From M3007 sp964646615 (GTDB lineage: Bacteria > Bacteroidota > Bacteroidia > Chitinophagales > Saprospiraceae): a stretch of DNA of 64,000 bases. The stretch is taken from positions 62,001 to 126,000 of the forward strand of contig CAZYEV010000008.1 of assembly GCA_964646615.1 (NCBI GenBank), in the 5' to 3' direction. This document shows, piece by piece, positions 25,494 through 33,752 of the stretch (position 1 is the first letter of the stretch; every line of letters begins with the position of its first letter). The notes beneath the pieces were generated by a model, which searched no databases, was not told the origin of the DNA, and was given only the letters and a program-made list of their open reading frames with translations. The position numbers and the translations under genes are program-made.

Positions 25494-26471
25494 TCAGGCG
25501 TGGATGTGCAGGAATGATTTGGAGACCCAGCGCTCGTCCACGCTGATTTTAGCCCAATTGCCCTGCTCTTCAAAAATGAAGACCTCCTCGTTGCGCAGGA
25601 GGGTGCCAATGACGTCGAACTGCGTGCTGGGGCCGCTGCGCACGTTAAGGGTGGCCGTATTGGCAACGGTGGCGCGCGTTACGTCGCGCACAAAATTGGC
25701 CGAAACCCACTCCTGTTTGGAGGCCGAGATGCGGTACCAATTGTTCTGCACCTCGTAGATGCGCAGTACCGAGCCGAAGGGCGTTGCGTTTAATTTGCGC
25801 CCACGCACGCTGGGCTGGTTGCGGATGTTGAGCCATTCGGCCGTTACGTAGCCGTACATCAAGACAGGCGGCGGCACCTGGCCCGTTTGGATCAGCTCGC
25901 GCACCAAAGGCAGGAAGTTAGCCTCGGCGTCGGGCACCTTGTTCCCGCCAAAAAAGGCTGTGCCCGGGCAGCTTTTGGTAGAGCCTGTCCCGTTAGTGCG
26001 GTTGCCGGTGCCCAGGTCGAACCAATGGTGATACACAATGCGGTCGGTGGTAATGGGTATGTTGAAGCGCCGGCACAGGGCTGCCGTAACGCGCACAATG
26101 GCTTCGCGCTGTTCGGGGCGCATAGTATCGCCGCCGCGGTCGAAGTTGCCCACGTTTTCGATACAGACGGAATGCGCATTGAAGCCAAAAATACAGGCCG
26201 GTGAGAGTTCCAAATTGCGCCCCGAGACGACCATGCCATCGGGAAAGATGCTGAAGTGCTGGCCAATGTCCATCCAACCGTTCGAGTTGCGGTGAAAGTT
26301 TTGCATCGAGCGCTGTAGTTCAAAGTGATTGTTGCCCCGAAAGTGCACATAGCTGGGCGCCCAGGTGTGGTGCTGCTGGAGGTAGAGTACTGTGCGGGCC
26401 ACATTTTGCTGGGCTATCCAACCCTCAAACTCATCGGGAGTAAACAGCGTGAAGCCAAATCGTCTTTGCAT
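25494..26471 (-). CDS. N-acetylmuramoyl-L-alanine amidase (PGRP type) with SH3 domains
   Basis: 325 residues. An amidase_2/PGRP zinc domain covers about 1-190: ligands are likely the His pair in QQHHTW, His in YHHWFDLG and Cys in TKSCPGT (Cys in place of the third ligand, as in T7 lysozyme). Two SH3-type repeats follow (about 205-265 and 268-325: LNIRNQPS and LNVRSGPS). Together these cut peptide from the glycan strand and hold the wall. No signal peptide is evident, so export is unclear. It lies between the flippase and amidase genes. Confidence 0.87.
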   Translation of the reverse strand: MQRRFGFTLFTPDEFEGWIAQQNVARTVLYLQQHHTWAPSYVHFRGNNHFELQRSMQNFHRNSNGWMDIGQHFSIFPDGMVVSGRNLELSPACIFGFNAHSVCIENVGNFDRGGDTMRPEQREAIVRVTAALCRRFNIPITTDRIVYHHWFDLGTGNRTNGTGSTKSCPGTAFFGGNKVPDAEANFLPLVRELIQTGQVPPPVLMYGYVTAEWLNIRNQPSVRGRKLNATPFGSVLRIYEVQNNWYRISASKQEWVSANFVRDVTRATVANTATLNVRSGPSTQFDVIGTLLRNEEVFIFEEQGNWAKISVDERWVSKSFLHIHA

Positions 26472-26695
26472 GGGAGTTCGATTGTTTTATTGTGGAATAA
26501 GGAAGAAAGCGCTCGATGAGGTCGGCCTTTGGCGGCCCAAAATAACGGCAAAAAGTCAGGCGTAGGGTATGGGCTGTCGTAAAATAATACAGCCACTCAA
26601 TGCTCGAAGGCAGGTATCAGAGCACCCGGGCAGTGGCTAAATGCCAGCACTAAAGCCGGGAGCGCGTATTTTCTTTGCGGCCAAACAGGTCCATA

Positions 26696-27991
26696 GTGTC
26701 GGACAAAGGCAAACTTTCGAGTAAGATAGACTCCGTTCCGCTGCCGCCATGGCGTTTTGTGGCCGGGCAAATGGCCCTGACGGCGGTCAACGCCCTGACG
26801 GGTTTTGCACTGGTGCGCGGTTTAGAAAAGGCGGACTATGCGGCGTATTCGCTGGCTTTCGCGCTACTGGCCATAGCCGTTAATGCCAGCAACATGGGCC
26901 TGACATCGGCGGTATTGGGCTTAGGCGGGCGAGTGTGGCCCGATACTTCGGCCTTGCGGTCAGTCCTGAATTCGGCGCAGAAGCTGCGCAACCGCATTGG
27001 CGCGGCACTGGCGCTGCCGTTTGCGGCCTACTGTGCCTGGCAGTTTCCGCACATCGGCGTGGGCGCGCTCGAGACGGCCCTATTCACGGCGCTTGTGCTG
27101 GTGGCCGTCTGGGTGCAAATGCAGGCGAATTTTTACGCCATTGCGCTGCAGTTGGGTCGAGCCCTTGCCGCACTGCTGCGCAACGACCTGATGAGTGCCG
27201 TGCTCAAGCTGAGCGGCGTGCTGCTCGTGATGTATCTGGGTTCGCCCGTTTGGGCGGTAGTAGGCTGGATCGTTTTCTGCCTCTGGCTCAACTACCGGGC
27301 GCATGTGCATTCGGCAAGTCCACTACTGGCCAACCACAGCGACACGAACGAGGCCTATTTGCGCGAAATGCGCACCCTCGTACGCGCCAACGCCATGCGC
27401 ACGCTGTACTGGTCGTTTGAGGGCCAGATTACCCTCCTGCTGTGTGCCTGGTTTGCCTCTGCTGAGCGCTTAGCCGACGTCGGAGCACTGGGGCGGCTGG
27501 GCGTCTTGTTCGGCATTTTCCAGTCCTTCATCGCCAGCTATACACTGCCCGACCTGGCCAAAGCCCGCACACCAGCGCGGGTGCTGCGCCAGGCACTGCG
27601 AACACTGGCCGCTGCCGGCTTGTTGCTGATACCTATTTTATTATGGGCTGCACTGCATCCGCCTTCGCTGCTGTGGATACTGGGGCCGGGATACGCCAAC
27701 CTGACGGTACACCTGCTGCCTTTCCTGCTGGCCAGCGCCATCGGCCAACTGGCCGCCGTAGCATACCAGATCTGCACGGCGCGCGCGTGGCTCTCGCTCA
27801 ATCGCTATTACGTGCCGCTGGCGCTGCCTTTGCAGGTACTGCTCATCTACGCCTTAGACATGCGGCGCATCGAAAGCGTCATCCTGTTCGCCGGGCTGAA
27901 CAACCTCTTTTTCCTCGTGTTCAACGCCAGCATGTTCGCCGTTTCGTGGCGGCGCTTCTCCCGCGAAACGACAGAGGAAACAGCCCATTGA
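26696..27991 (+). CDS. Oligosaccharide flippase-like (Wzx/MATE) membrane protein
   Basis: 431 residues with about twelve hydrophobic segments in the even pattern of polysaccharide flippases of the MOP superfamily. It should move lipid-linked sugars across the inner membrane. No other polysaccharide genes are next to it, so the substrate is unknown. The start is uncertain: GTG at 26696 (chosen) or TTG at 26675; neither has a clear ribosome-binding site. The gene is divergent from the amidase_2 gene. Confidence 0.72.
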   Translation: MSDKGKLSSKIDSVPLPPWRFVAGQMALTAVNALTGFALVRGLEKADYAAYSLAFALLAIAVNASNMGLTSAVLGLGGRVWPDTSALRSVLNSAQKLRNRIGAALALPFAAYCAWQFPHIGVGALETALFTALVLVAVWVQMQANFYAIALQLGRALAALLRNDLMSAVLKLSGVLLVMYLGSPVWAVVGWIVFCLWLNYRAHVHSASPLLANHSDTNEAYLREMRTLVRANAMRTLYWSFEGQITLLLCAWFASAERLADVGALGRLGVLFGIFQSFIASYTLPDLAKARTPARVLRQALRTLAAAGLLLIPILLWAALHPPSLLWILGPGYANLTVHLLPFLLASAIGQLAAVAYQICTARAWLSLNRYYVPLALPLQVLLIYALDMRRIESVILFAGLNNLFFLVFNASMFAVSWRRFSRETTEETAH

Positions 27992-28066
27992 GCGCGAAGA
28001 GCAGCATTTAGCCTACCCTCCCGATGCTGTGCGTTTTTTCCTGTAAAAGGCAAAAACCCGTAGTGC

Positions 28067-28879
28067 TTACAGGTTCGCCTCGTATGCCACCCCCAATCGC
28101 TCGAAGTCAGCCCAGGAGAGGGCTTCGGGGCGTTGCTCAAAAAAAGAGTCGCTGTGGAGCTGTTCGGCGGGGAAGAATTCTCTCAGGGTATTGCGCAGCA
28201 TTTTGCGGCGCTGGTTGAAGGCTGTTTTTACCAATCTGCGGAAAGTTTCCTGGCGGCATTGCAGTTCGAAGCCGTCTTTGCGTGTCAGGCGGATGACGGC
28301 CGAGCGCACTTTGGGCGGCGGCTGAAAGGCCCCCGGTTCGAGGGTGAAAAGCGTTTCGGCCCGATAGTAGGCCTGCAACAAGACGCTGGTGATGCCATAC
28401 GTGCGGCTGCCGGGCGGAGCAGCCACGCGGTCGGCCACTTCTTTTTGAAACATGCCCACCACTTCTGGGATGCTGTGGCGGAAGTCCAGCACACGAAAGA
28501 GAATCTGGGTGCTGATGTTGTAAGGGAAGTTGCCAATCAGGCAAAAGGGTTGCTCGCCCCACACAGTCGCGGGGTCGAAGGCCAGAAAGTCGCCCTCGAT
28601 GAGGCGTTCGCCCAGCTGAGGCAAATGCTTGCGCAAATAGGCCACCATGTCGGCATCGGCCTCCACAGCATACGTAACGTACTGCTCCGCGTGGGCCAGC
28701 AGCTGGCGCGTCAGGATGCCCATGCCCGGACCGACTTCGAGCACTCGGCCCGTCTCGGCAGCGCGCTGCAACGCAGCGGCAATGCGGGCAGCTGTTTGCT
28801 CGCTCTTTAGAAAATGCTGACCGTAGGACTTCTTCGGATGCAAAAGCGCGTCTTTTTTGAACTTCATGCTCCGCGACAT
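28067..28879 (-). CDS. rsmA: 16S rRNA (adenine1518/1519-N6)-dimethyltransferase
   Basis: Dimethylates two adenines at the 3' end of 16S rRNA (also called KsgA). 270 residues, usual. Motifs: KKSYGQHFL at the start, the SAM loop EVGPGMGILTRQL, and the catalytic NFPYNIS motif. A second ATG at 28867 would give 266 residues; both are plausible. A CATCTTTG box at 28897-28904 lies 18 bases before the start. Confidence 0.95.
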   Translation of the reverse strand: MSRSMKFKKDALLHPKKSYGQHFLKSEQTAARIAAALQRAAETGRVLEVGPGMGILTRQLLAHAEQYVTYAVEADADMVAYLRKHLPQLGERLIEGDFLAFDPATVWGEQPFCLIGNFPYNISTQILFRVLDFRHSIPEVVGMFQKEVADRVAAPPGSRTYGITSVLLQAYYRAETLFTLEPGAFQPPPKVRSAVIRLTRKDGFELQCRQETFRRLVKTAFNQRRKMLRNTLREFFPAEQLHSDSFFEQRPEALSWADFERLGVAYEANL

Positions 28880-28896
28880 CTTTCACCGGGAGCGCG

Positions 28897-28904
28897 CAAA
28901 GATG
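28897..28904 (-). promoter_or_regulatory. Candidate -7 box for rsmA
   Basis: CATCTTTG on the minus strand, one base off TAnnTTTG, 18 bases before the start codon at 28879. Confidence 0.3.
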
Positions 28905-29159
28905 ATAACAACGACGAAAGGCGGCAGAGTAAAACGCAAAGAGGTGGCAGCGAGAAAGTCCTGAAAGGCAAAGCGCTTCGATGTAGGGCAGCGCCAGGTA
29001 GCTCTCCAATGGGCCGAAGATGAACTATCAGGTGTCTTTTGACTTTCAATGCTGCACTGCTCCGACGGTGAACGTTGCCCACAGCCGTTGCTCGTGACAT
29101 CGGTCACAAAATAGCTGCTTTCGTCCGGACGACCTTTGCCAGCAAAATCCGCTGTTCCT

Positions 29160-29570
29160 ATGCTACAAAAATTGTTTCAGACCGGCCTGCTGGCCGCCTT
29201 CATCCTGACAGGTGCCCTGCTGCAGGGCCAGAGCAACCTCAATGCCAGCCAATTGGAAAACCTCCTGGCCTCCGACAAGACCGTGCAACTCGTGGACGTA
29301 CGCACGCCGGGCGAAATCCAGCAAACCGGCAAAATCGCCGGCGCCTGGGAGATCAATTATGCCGATCCTGACTTCCGAGAGAAAATTGGACGCTTAGACC
29401 GCAAGCGCCCCGTCGTGCTTTACTGCGCCTCTGGCGGCCGCAGTGCTAGCGCTGCTGTGCAACTCAGCCAGATGGGTTTCACTAAAATCTACAACTACAC
29501 CGGCGGCATGTACGAATGGAAATCGCTGCGCAAGCCCACCGTGCCCGCCGGCGACAAGCCAAGACCTTAA
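29160..29570 (+). CDS. Secreted rhodanese-like domain protein
   Basis: 136 residues. A signal peptide (LFQTGLLAAFILTG, ending LQGQ) is followed by a rhodanese domain with VDVRTPGEI and the active-site loop YCASGGRSA (Cys about 89). Rhodaneses carry sulfur or reactive cysteines; in the periplasm such single-domain proteins may handle sulfide or thiosulfate, but the substrate is unknown. The ATG at 29160 begins the signal peptide. A GACCTTTG sequence 20 bases upstream resembles a -7 box. Confidence 0.85.
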   Translation: MLQKLFQTGLLAAFILTGALLQGQSNLNASQLENLLASDKTVQLVDVRTPGEIQQTGKIAGAWEINYADPDFREKIGRLDRKRPVVLYCASGGRSASAAVQLSQMGFTKIYNYTGGMYEWKSLRKPTVPAGDKPRP

Positions 29571-29591
29571 ATCCAAAAATCCGCCTCGACT

Positions 29592-30470
29592 ATGAGCAAC
29601 TACTGGGAGATTTTTGTCAATAGCTTTGTGGGCTACGCCCGCTACTTCGCCCATGAAGTGCTCACGCCGCACTGGGGCAACTACTTCTACTGGCTCATTG
29701 CCATTTCATTGGTTACCTACGCATTAGAACTCCTCTTCCCCTGGCGCAAAAACCAGCGCGCCATCCGGGAAGACTTCTGGCTGGACACCTTCTACATGTT
29801 CTTCAACTTCTTCCTGTTCAGCTTAGTGGGCTATGCGGCTATTTCCAATGTGGTGGTGCAGGCGTTCAACGATTTTCTGGCCTGGGCCTTCGGCATCCGC
29901 AACCTGGTCGCTATCGAGATTGGCAGCTGGCCGTATTGGGCACAGCTGCTGACGCTCTTCGTTGTGCGTGATTTTGTGCAGTGGAATGTACACCGGCTGT
30001 TACACCGCGTGCCCTGGCTGTGGGAATTTCACAAAGTGCACCACTCGGTGCGCGAAATGGGCTTCGCCGCGCACCTGCGGTACCATTTCATGGAGACCAT
30101 CGTGTACCGCAGCATTGAGTACCTGCCGCTGGCCATGATCGGCTTCGGCATTCAGGACTTCCTGCTGGTGCACCTGTTTACGCTGGCCATCGGCCACCTC
30201 AACCACGCCAACATTTACCTGCCGTTGGGGCCGCTCAAGTACATCTTCAACAGCCCGCAAATGCACATCTGGCACCACGCCAGGCACCTGCCCGAGGGCA
30301 GCTATGGGGTCAACTTTGGCCTGACGCTCTCCGTGTGGGACTACCTCTTCGGCACCGATTACATCCCCTACGAAGGGCGCGACATTCCGCTGGGCTTTGA
30401 AGGTGTGGACGAATACCCACACGATTTCATCCAGCAAACAATCGAGCCGTTTCGCGCGGGCAAGCATTGA
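29592..30470 (+). CDS. Sterol desaturase / fatty acid hydroxylase family membrane protein
   Basis: 292 residues with four or more membrane segments and the di-iron His clusters of the family: HRLLH, HKVHH, and HIWHH, plus a His in GHLNHAN. It uses iron and oxygen to add hydroxyls or double bonds to a membrane lipid; related bacterial genes act on carotenoids, sterols or fatty acids. The gene follows the rhodanese gene by 21 bases, on the same strand. Confidence 0.9.
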   Translation: MSNYWEIFVNSFVGYARYFAHEVLTPHWGNYFYWLIAISLVTYALELLFPWRKNQRAIREDFWLDTFYMFFNFFLFSLVGYAAISNVVVQAFNDFLAWAFGIRNLVAIEIGSWPYWAQLLTLFVVRDFVQWNVHRLLHRVPWLWEFHKVHHSVREMGFAAHLRYHFMETIVYRSIEYLPLAMIGFGIQDFLLVHLFTLAIGHLNHANIYLPLGPLKYIFNSPQMHIWHHARHLPEGSYGVNFGLTLSVWDYLFGTDYIPYEGRDIPLGFEGVDEYPHDFIQQTIEPFRAGKH

Positions 30471-30529
30471 GCCTGTCCGCGTGCGACTGCGCCGGTTCTG
30501 AGCCATGTTGAAGTGGCCAGTACCGCTTC

Positions 30530-33517
30530 CTATCGTTTTCCCATCCGTAGCCGCCAGAGCAAAAGGGCGACACCCAGCAGGCAGGCGCCAACAAGGGCTA
30601 AGGTTCGTAGCAAGGGTGCCGTAGGGAGGCGTACAGGCTCAGGGCTGCCGGTGAGCGCAAAGCCAGCCCAGAAGTACGGAAACGGGTCGGGAGCCGTCTG
30701 GAGGTAGCGTTTTTTCGCCAGGAAGAGCGCTTCGTCTTTTTCCAGGCCGTTTTGCAGATGCTCTAAAAGTGTTTGCATGAGTTGGGCCGTGGCGTCGTCG
30801 CGCACTTCCCACAGGCTCATGACCGTGGCCGGGCATCCGGCAGCCTGAAAGGCACGGGCCAGACTGAGGGCGCCTTCACCCAATGCTACCCGGCCTGTGC
30901 CGGTGCGGCAGGCGCTCAGTAAAGCCACCTCGGACTCGAGCCAGGCGTGGTAAATCTGATGCGCAAACAGGAAATTTTGAGCCTTCGCAAAAGCAGGGCG
31001 ACCGCTCAACGACGTCGCCGCAGCCGGAGTATCCAGCTCGGCTGCAGCGATGTTCAGCGGCGAAAACGCCATCCAGGAATAATCGGGGAAGGAGTCAAAC
31101 GCTTCGGCGTGGCCGTAAAAATGGAGGATAGCGCTTCGCGGAGCATAGCGGAAGAACGTATCCACCGCCGCTTCTGCTCCGCAGAAGGCGCGTCCGCCGA
31201 GGCGGCGTGCGGCGCTGTCCACCAACGCTTTACCGCCACGAACCGGGGCCAGCGTGCCGCCGGCGTATTCGGGTGCAAAGCCGACGTAGGCGCGTTCAGG
31301 GCGTCGCCGCGACTGTTCGGCGTAGAAGCGCTCCAGAGAGGCCGAGAGCGACAGGCGAATGGGCATACGCAGCCCCGCATAGTCGAGCGCGGCATAGTCC
31401 ACTGGGCCGTCGGGTGAGGCCGGCTGCACGAGCAAGACATCGAACGGCAGCAGCGTTAGCGCGCCATCAGGCGAAAGCGTCAGCCGCCGGGGCTGGTTCG
31501 AGGGGAGCACCGGGGCCAGCAGCGTCAGGTACAGTGCATGGGCCTGAGTGGTGAGATCGCGCCACAGTGCAGGGTCCGTAGAGCGGTTTTCAGCCGTTGA
31601 GGCATTGTTGAAAAGGCGGACAAACGAAGTAATGGCATCTTCGGAATACGGCTGCCGCGAAAACGACGCAATGGCCGGGCCAATGCCGATGAGGTAAACC
31701 CACTGGCTATCGGGGTCGGTGAAGTAGCTGATCCAGTGTTCGCCCGGGCGCAACAGATGTCGCTGCACGTCAGCCAGCGAGGCTATGGGGGTAGTGGCCT
31801 GGTTCAGGGTAAGGCGGTATTTTTGGGCAATGGTCTGGCGCAGCTGGCGTTGTTCTTGCTCAATGCGGAAGATTTGCTGCTGAAGGGCGAGGGTGAGAGA
31901 GTCGTCGGGTTGGCCCGTCTGGCTCAGGTGTTGGAAGAGGGTATTTTTCAGGAATGCGCGGCGTTCGCGCAGGTCGCGCTCCCGCAGGGCGAGTGAGTCG
32001 TTGACGCGGGCGTTTTGCAGCAGAGCGTCGGCGGAGACTTTTTGGCGTAGCAGAGCGGCTTTGCTCTGCTCCGAGCAGGCAAAGGCGCGCTCGATGGCTA
32101 AGGAGCGCCCGCTTTGCTGGTAGGCGTGCAGGATGCGGAACATGCGCCCAAAGAGGCGGCGGCTTTGCTGGGAGGAGAGCAATTTGGAAGACTCATAAAC
32201 GGCCACGTCGCGCAGGTTTTCCATCATTTCGATGGCCAGCCGGGTAGCGCTGTCGGCCAAGATGAGGGCGCGCTCGTCGTTGCGTTGCACATACTGGCGC
32301 CACAGGGCTTCGCCTTTGAGGTCGAGCGCTTCCGCCACGGCGTTCTCCGGGTCAGGGTCAAAGACAGCCGGGTCGGGGTTGGCGGCCAGGTCGGCATCGG
32401 GCAAGCGGGGGTAGAGGCGCCGGAGGGCTTGCTGGGCTAAGCGACCGGCGTTGTCGTAGTCGTTGTGGCGCAGGGCAGCCCAGCCCATGGCAATGAGCAA
32501 TTTGCTGACCTCGCGCGCTTCGATGCCGGATTTGGGCAGGTCGGCCAACAGCAGCGCCTGCTGGCGCACTTCGCGGGCCAGCGCGTCGCGGCCCATTTTT
32601 TCCCAAATGTCGGCCTGGGTGCTCAAGGCGTTGAAGCGGTAGTTGTGCTTATCGGGTTGCAGCACGCCGAGCGCAGCCTGTACGGCCTGGTGCGCTTGCG
32701 GCAGTTGGCTCAGCGCTGCCAGTGCAGCAGCCTTGTTGGTCAGCAGCATGCCAAGGGTGTTGTTAGCACGCGCCTGCTCTTCGGCTTTGAGCGAACGAAG
32801 GCGTTGCAGCTCGGCCACGCCTTTGTCGTAAGCTTTCAGTGCTTTGTACCATTCGCCGGCGTTTTGGTAGGCGATGCCCAGATCTCCGTAAATTTCTGCA
32901 GCAGTGAGCGCATTGGACACCGTGTTGGCTACGGCGGTATCGCGTCTCAGCAGATCTAAGGCCTCCAGGAAAAGCTTTTCTGCCTCTTCATTTTCGCCTA
33001 AGCGAGTTCTAACGTTGGCTAATGTCTTGTAAATCGGCCCGGCGGGGTTGCGCGACGCTACCCCACTGAAGCGCATGGACAGCTGGCGCGCCTTTTCATA
33101 GTAAATGCCTGCAGCGTGGTTGCGGCCCATTTGTCGCAGGCAGAAGCCGTACATGAGGTACAATCGGCCCGCGTGCTGGTCTTCAGCCCACCAGATTTGT
33201 TGAACAGCCTTTTCCAACTCAGTGCAGATGGACGCAAAGTCTTCACGTTTTCGGTAATGGCGGAAACGTTCTGTCCACAGGTCAGTCCATTTGACGTGGC
33301 TGCGAGCGACAAAAAGAAGACGCAAAGCCTCGTGCTGCAGCGAGTCTGTGCGTAAGGAGTCCGCTTTGGCCAAGTTCAGCAGCGAGTCGGCCGTCTGGCA
33401 CAGGCGGACGGAGTCAGCACCGGCGAGTTCCGTCGGTACGGCGGTAGGTACCGGGGCAGGCTGGCAGGCGAACCACCCGACCACAAACAGCAGGAGTAAT
33501 AGCCCGAAGCGAGGCAT
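30530..33517 (-). CDS. CHAT-domain TPR lipoprotein
   Basis: 995 residues. A lipoprotein-like signal ends FAC (Cys about 18). Long helical TPR repeats (about 50-560) precede a CHAT caspase-like protease domain with the catalytic dyad His803 (FYGHAEAF) and Cys870 (SACRTGTG), plus the final PATVMSLWEV motif. A single transmembrane helix sits at the very C-terminus (about 970-990). It is thus a large protease anchored at both ends, or with its C-terminus inserted in a membrane. CHAT genes are often part of signalling or defence; no partner is seen beside it. A TAGTTTCG box near 33540 may be the promoter. Confidence 0.85.
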   Translation of the reverse strand: MPRFGLLLLLFVVGWFACQPAPVPTAVPTELAGADSVRLCQTADSLLNLAKADSLRTDSLQHEALRLLFVARSHVKWTDLWTERFRHYRKREDFASICTELEKAVQQIWWAEDQHAGRLYLMYGFCLRQMGRNHAAGIYYEKARQLSMRFSGVASRNPAGPIYKTLANVRTRLGENEEAEKLFLEALDLLRRDTAVANTVSNALTAAEIYGDLGIAYQNAGEWYKALKAYDKGVAELQRLRSLKAEEQARANNTLGMLLTNKAAALAALSQLPQAHQAVQAALGVLQPDKHNYRFNALSTQADIWEKMGRDALAREVRQQALLLADLPKSGIEAREVSKLLIAMGWAALRHNDYDNAGRLAQQALRRLYPRLPDADLAANPDPAVFDPDPENAVAEALDLKGEALWRQYVQRNDERALILADSATRLAIEMMENLRDVAVYESSKLLSSQQSRRLFGRMFRILHAYQQSGRSLAIERAFACSEQSKAALLRQKVSADALLQNARVNDSLALRERDLRERRAFLKNTLFQHLSQTGQPDDSLTLALQQQIFRIEQEQRQLRQTIAQKYRLTLNQATTPIASLADVQRHLLRPGEHWISYFTDPDSQWVYLIGIGPAIASFSRQPYSEDAITSFVRLFNNASTAENRSTDPALWRDLTTQAHALYLTLLAPVLPSNQPRRLTLSPDGALTLLPFDVLLVQPASPDGPVDYAALDYAGLRMPIRLSLSASLERFYAEQSRRRPERAYVGFAPEYAGGTLAPVRGGKALVDSAARRLGGRAFCGAEAAVDTFFRYAPRSAILHFYGHAEAFDSFPDYSWMAFSPLNIAAAELDTPAAATSLSGRPAFAKAQNFLFAHQIYHAWLESEVALLSACRTGTGRVALGEGALSLARAFQAAGCPATVMSLWEVRDDATAQLMQTLLEHLQNGLEKDEALFLAKKRYLQTAPDPFPYFWAGFALTGSPEPVRLPTAPLLRTLALVGACLLGVALLLWRLRMGKR

Positions 33518-33752
33518 GGAAGACCGTTCTGTTTTTTCGGGCGAAACTACGCCGAAGGGTATTTTATTTCGGAAGAAAGGCGATTTTTGCCTTTGCTAAC
33601 AAATCGTTTACGCCGAGAAGCGCCAGAAGGGCCCGGCTCCCTGACCCGCAGGTTGAGGCGCACTAAAAATTCCGACAGGAATTTCGCAAGGTGTTGGCTC
33701 TGTGGCCTGTAATCATTCAAAACATTTTAAAACCATTACAATCAAAGACCGT

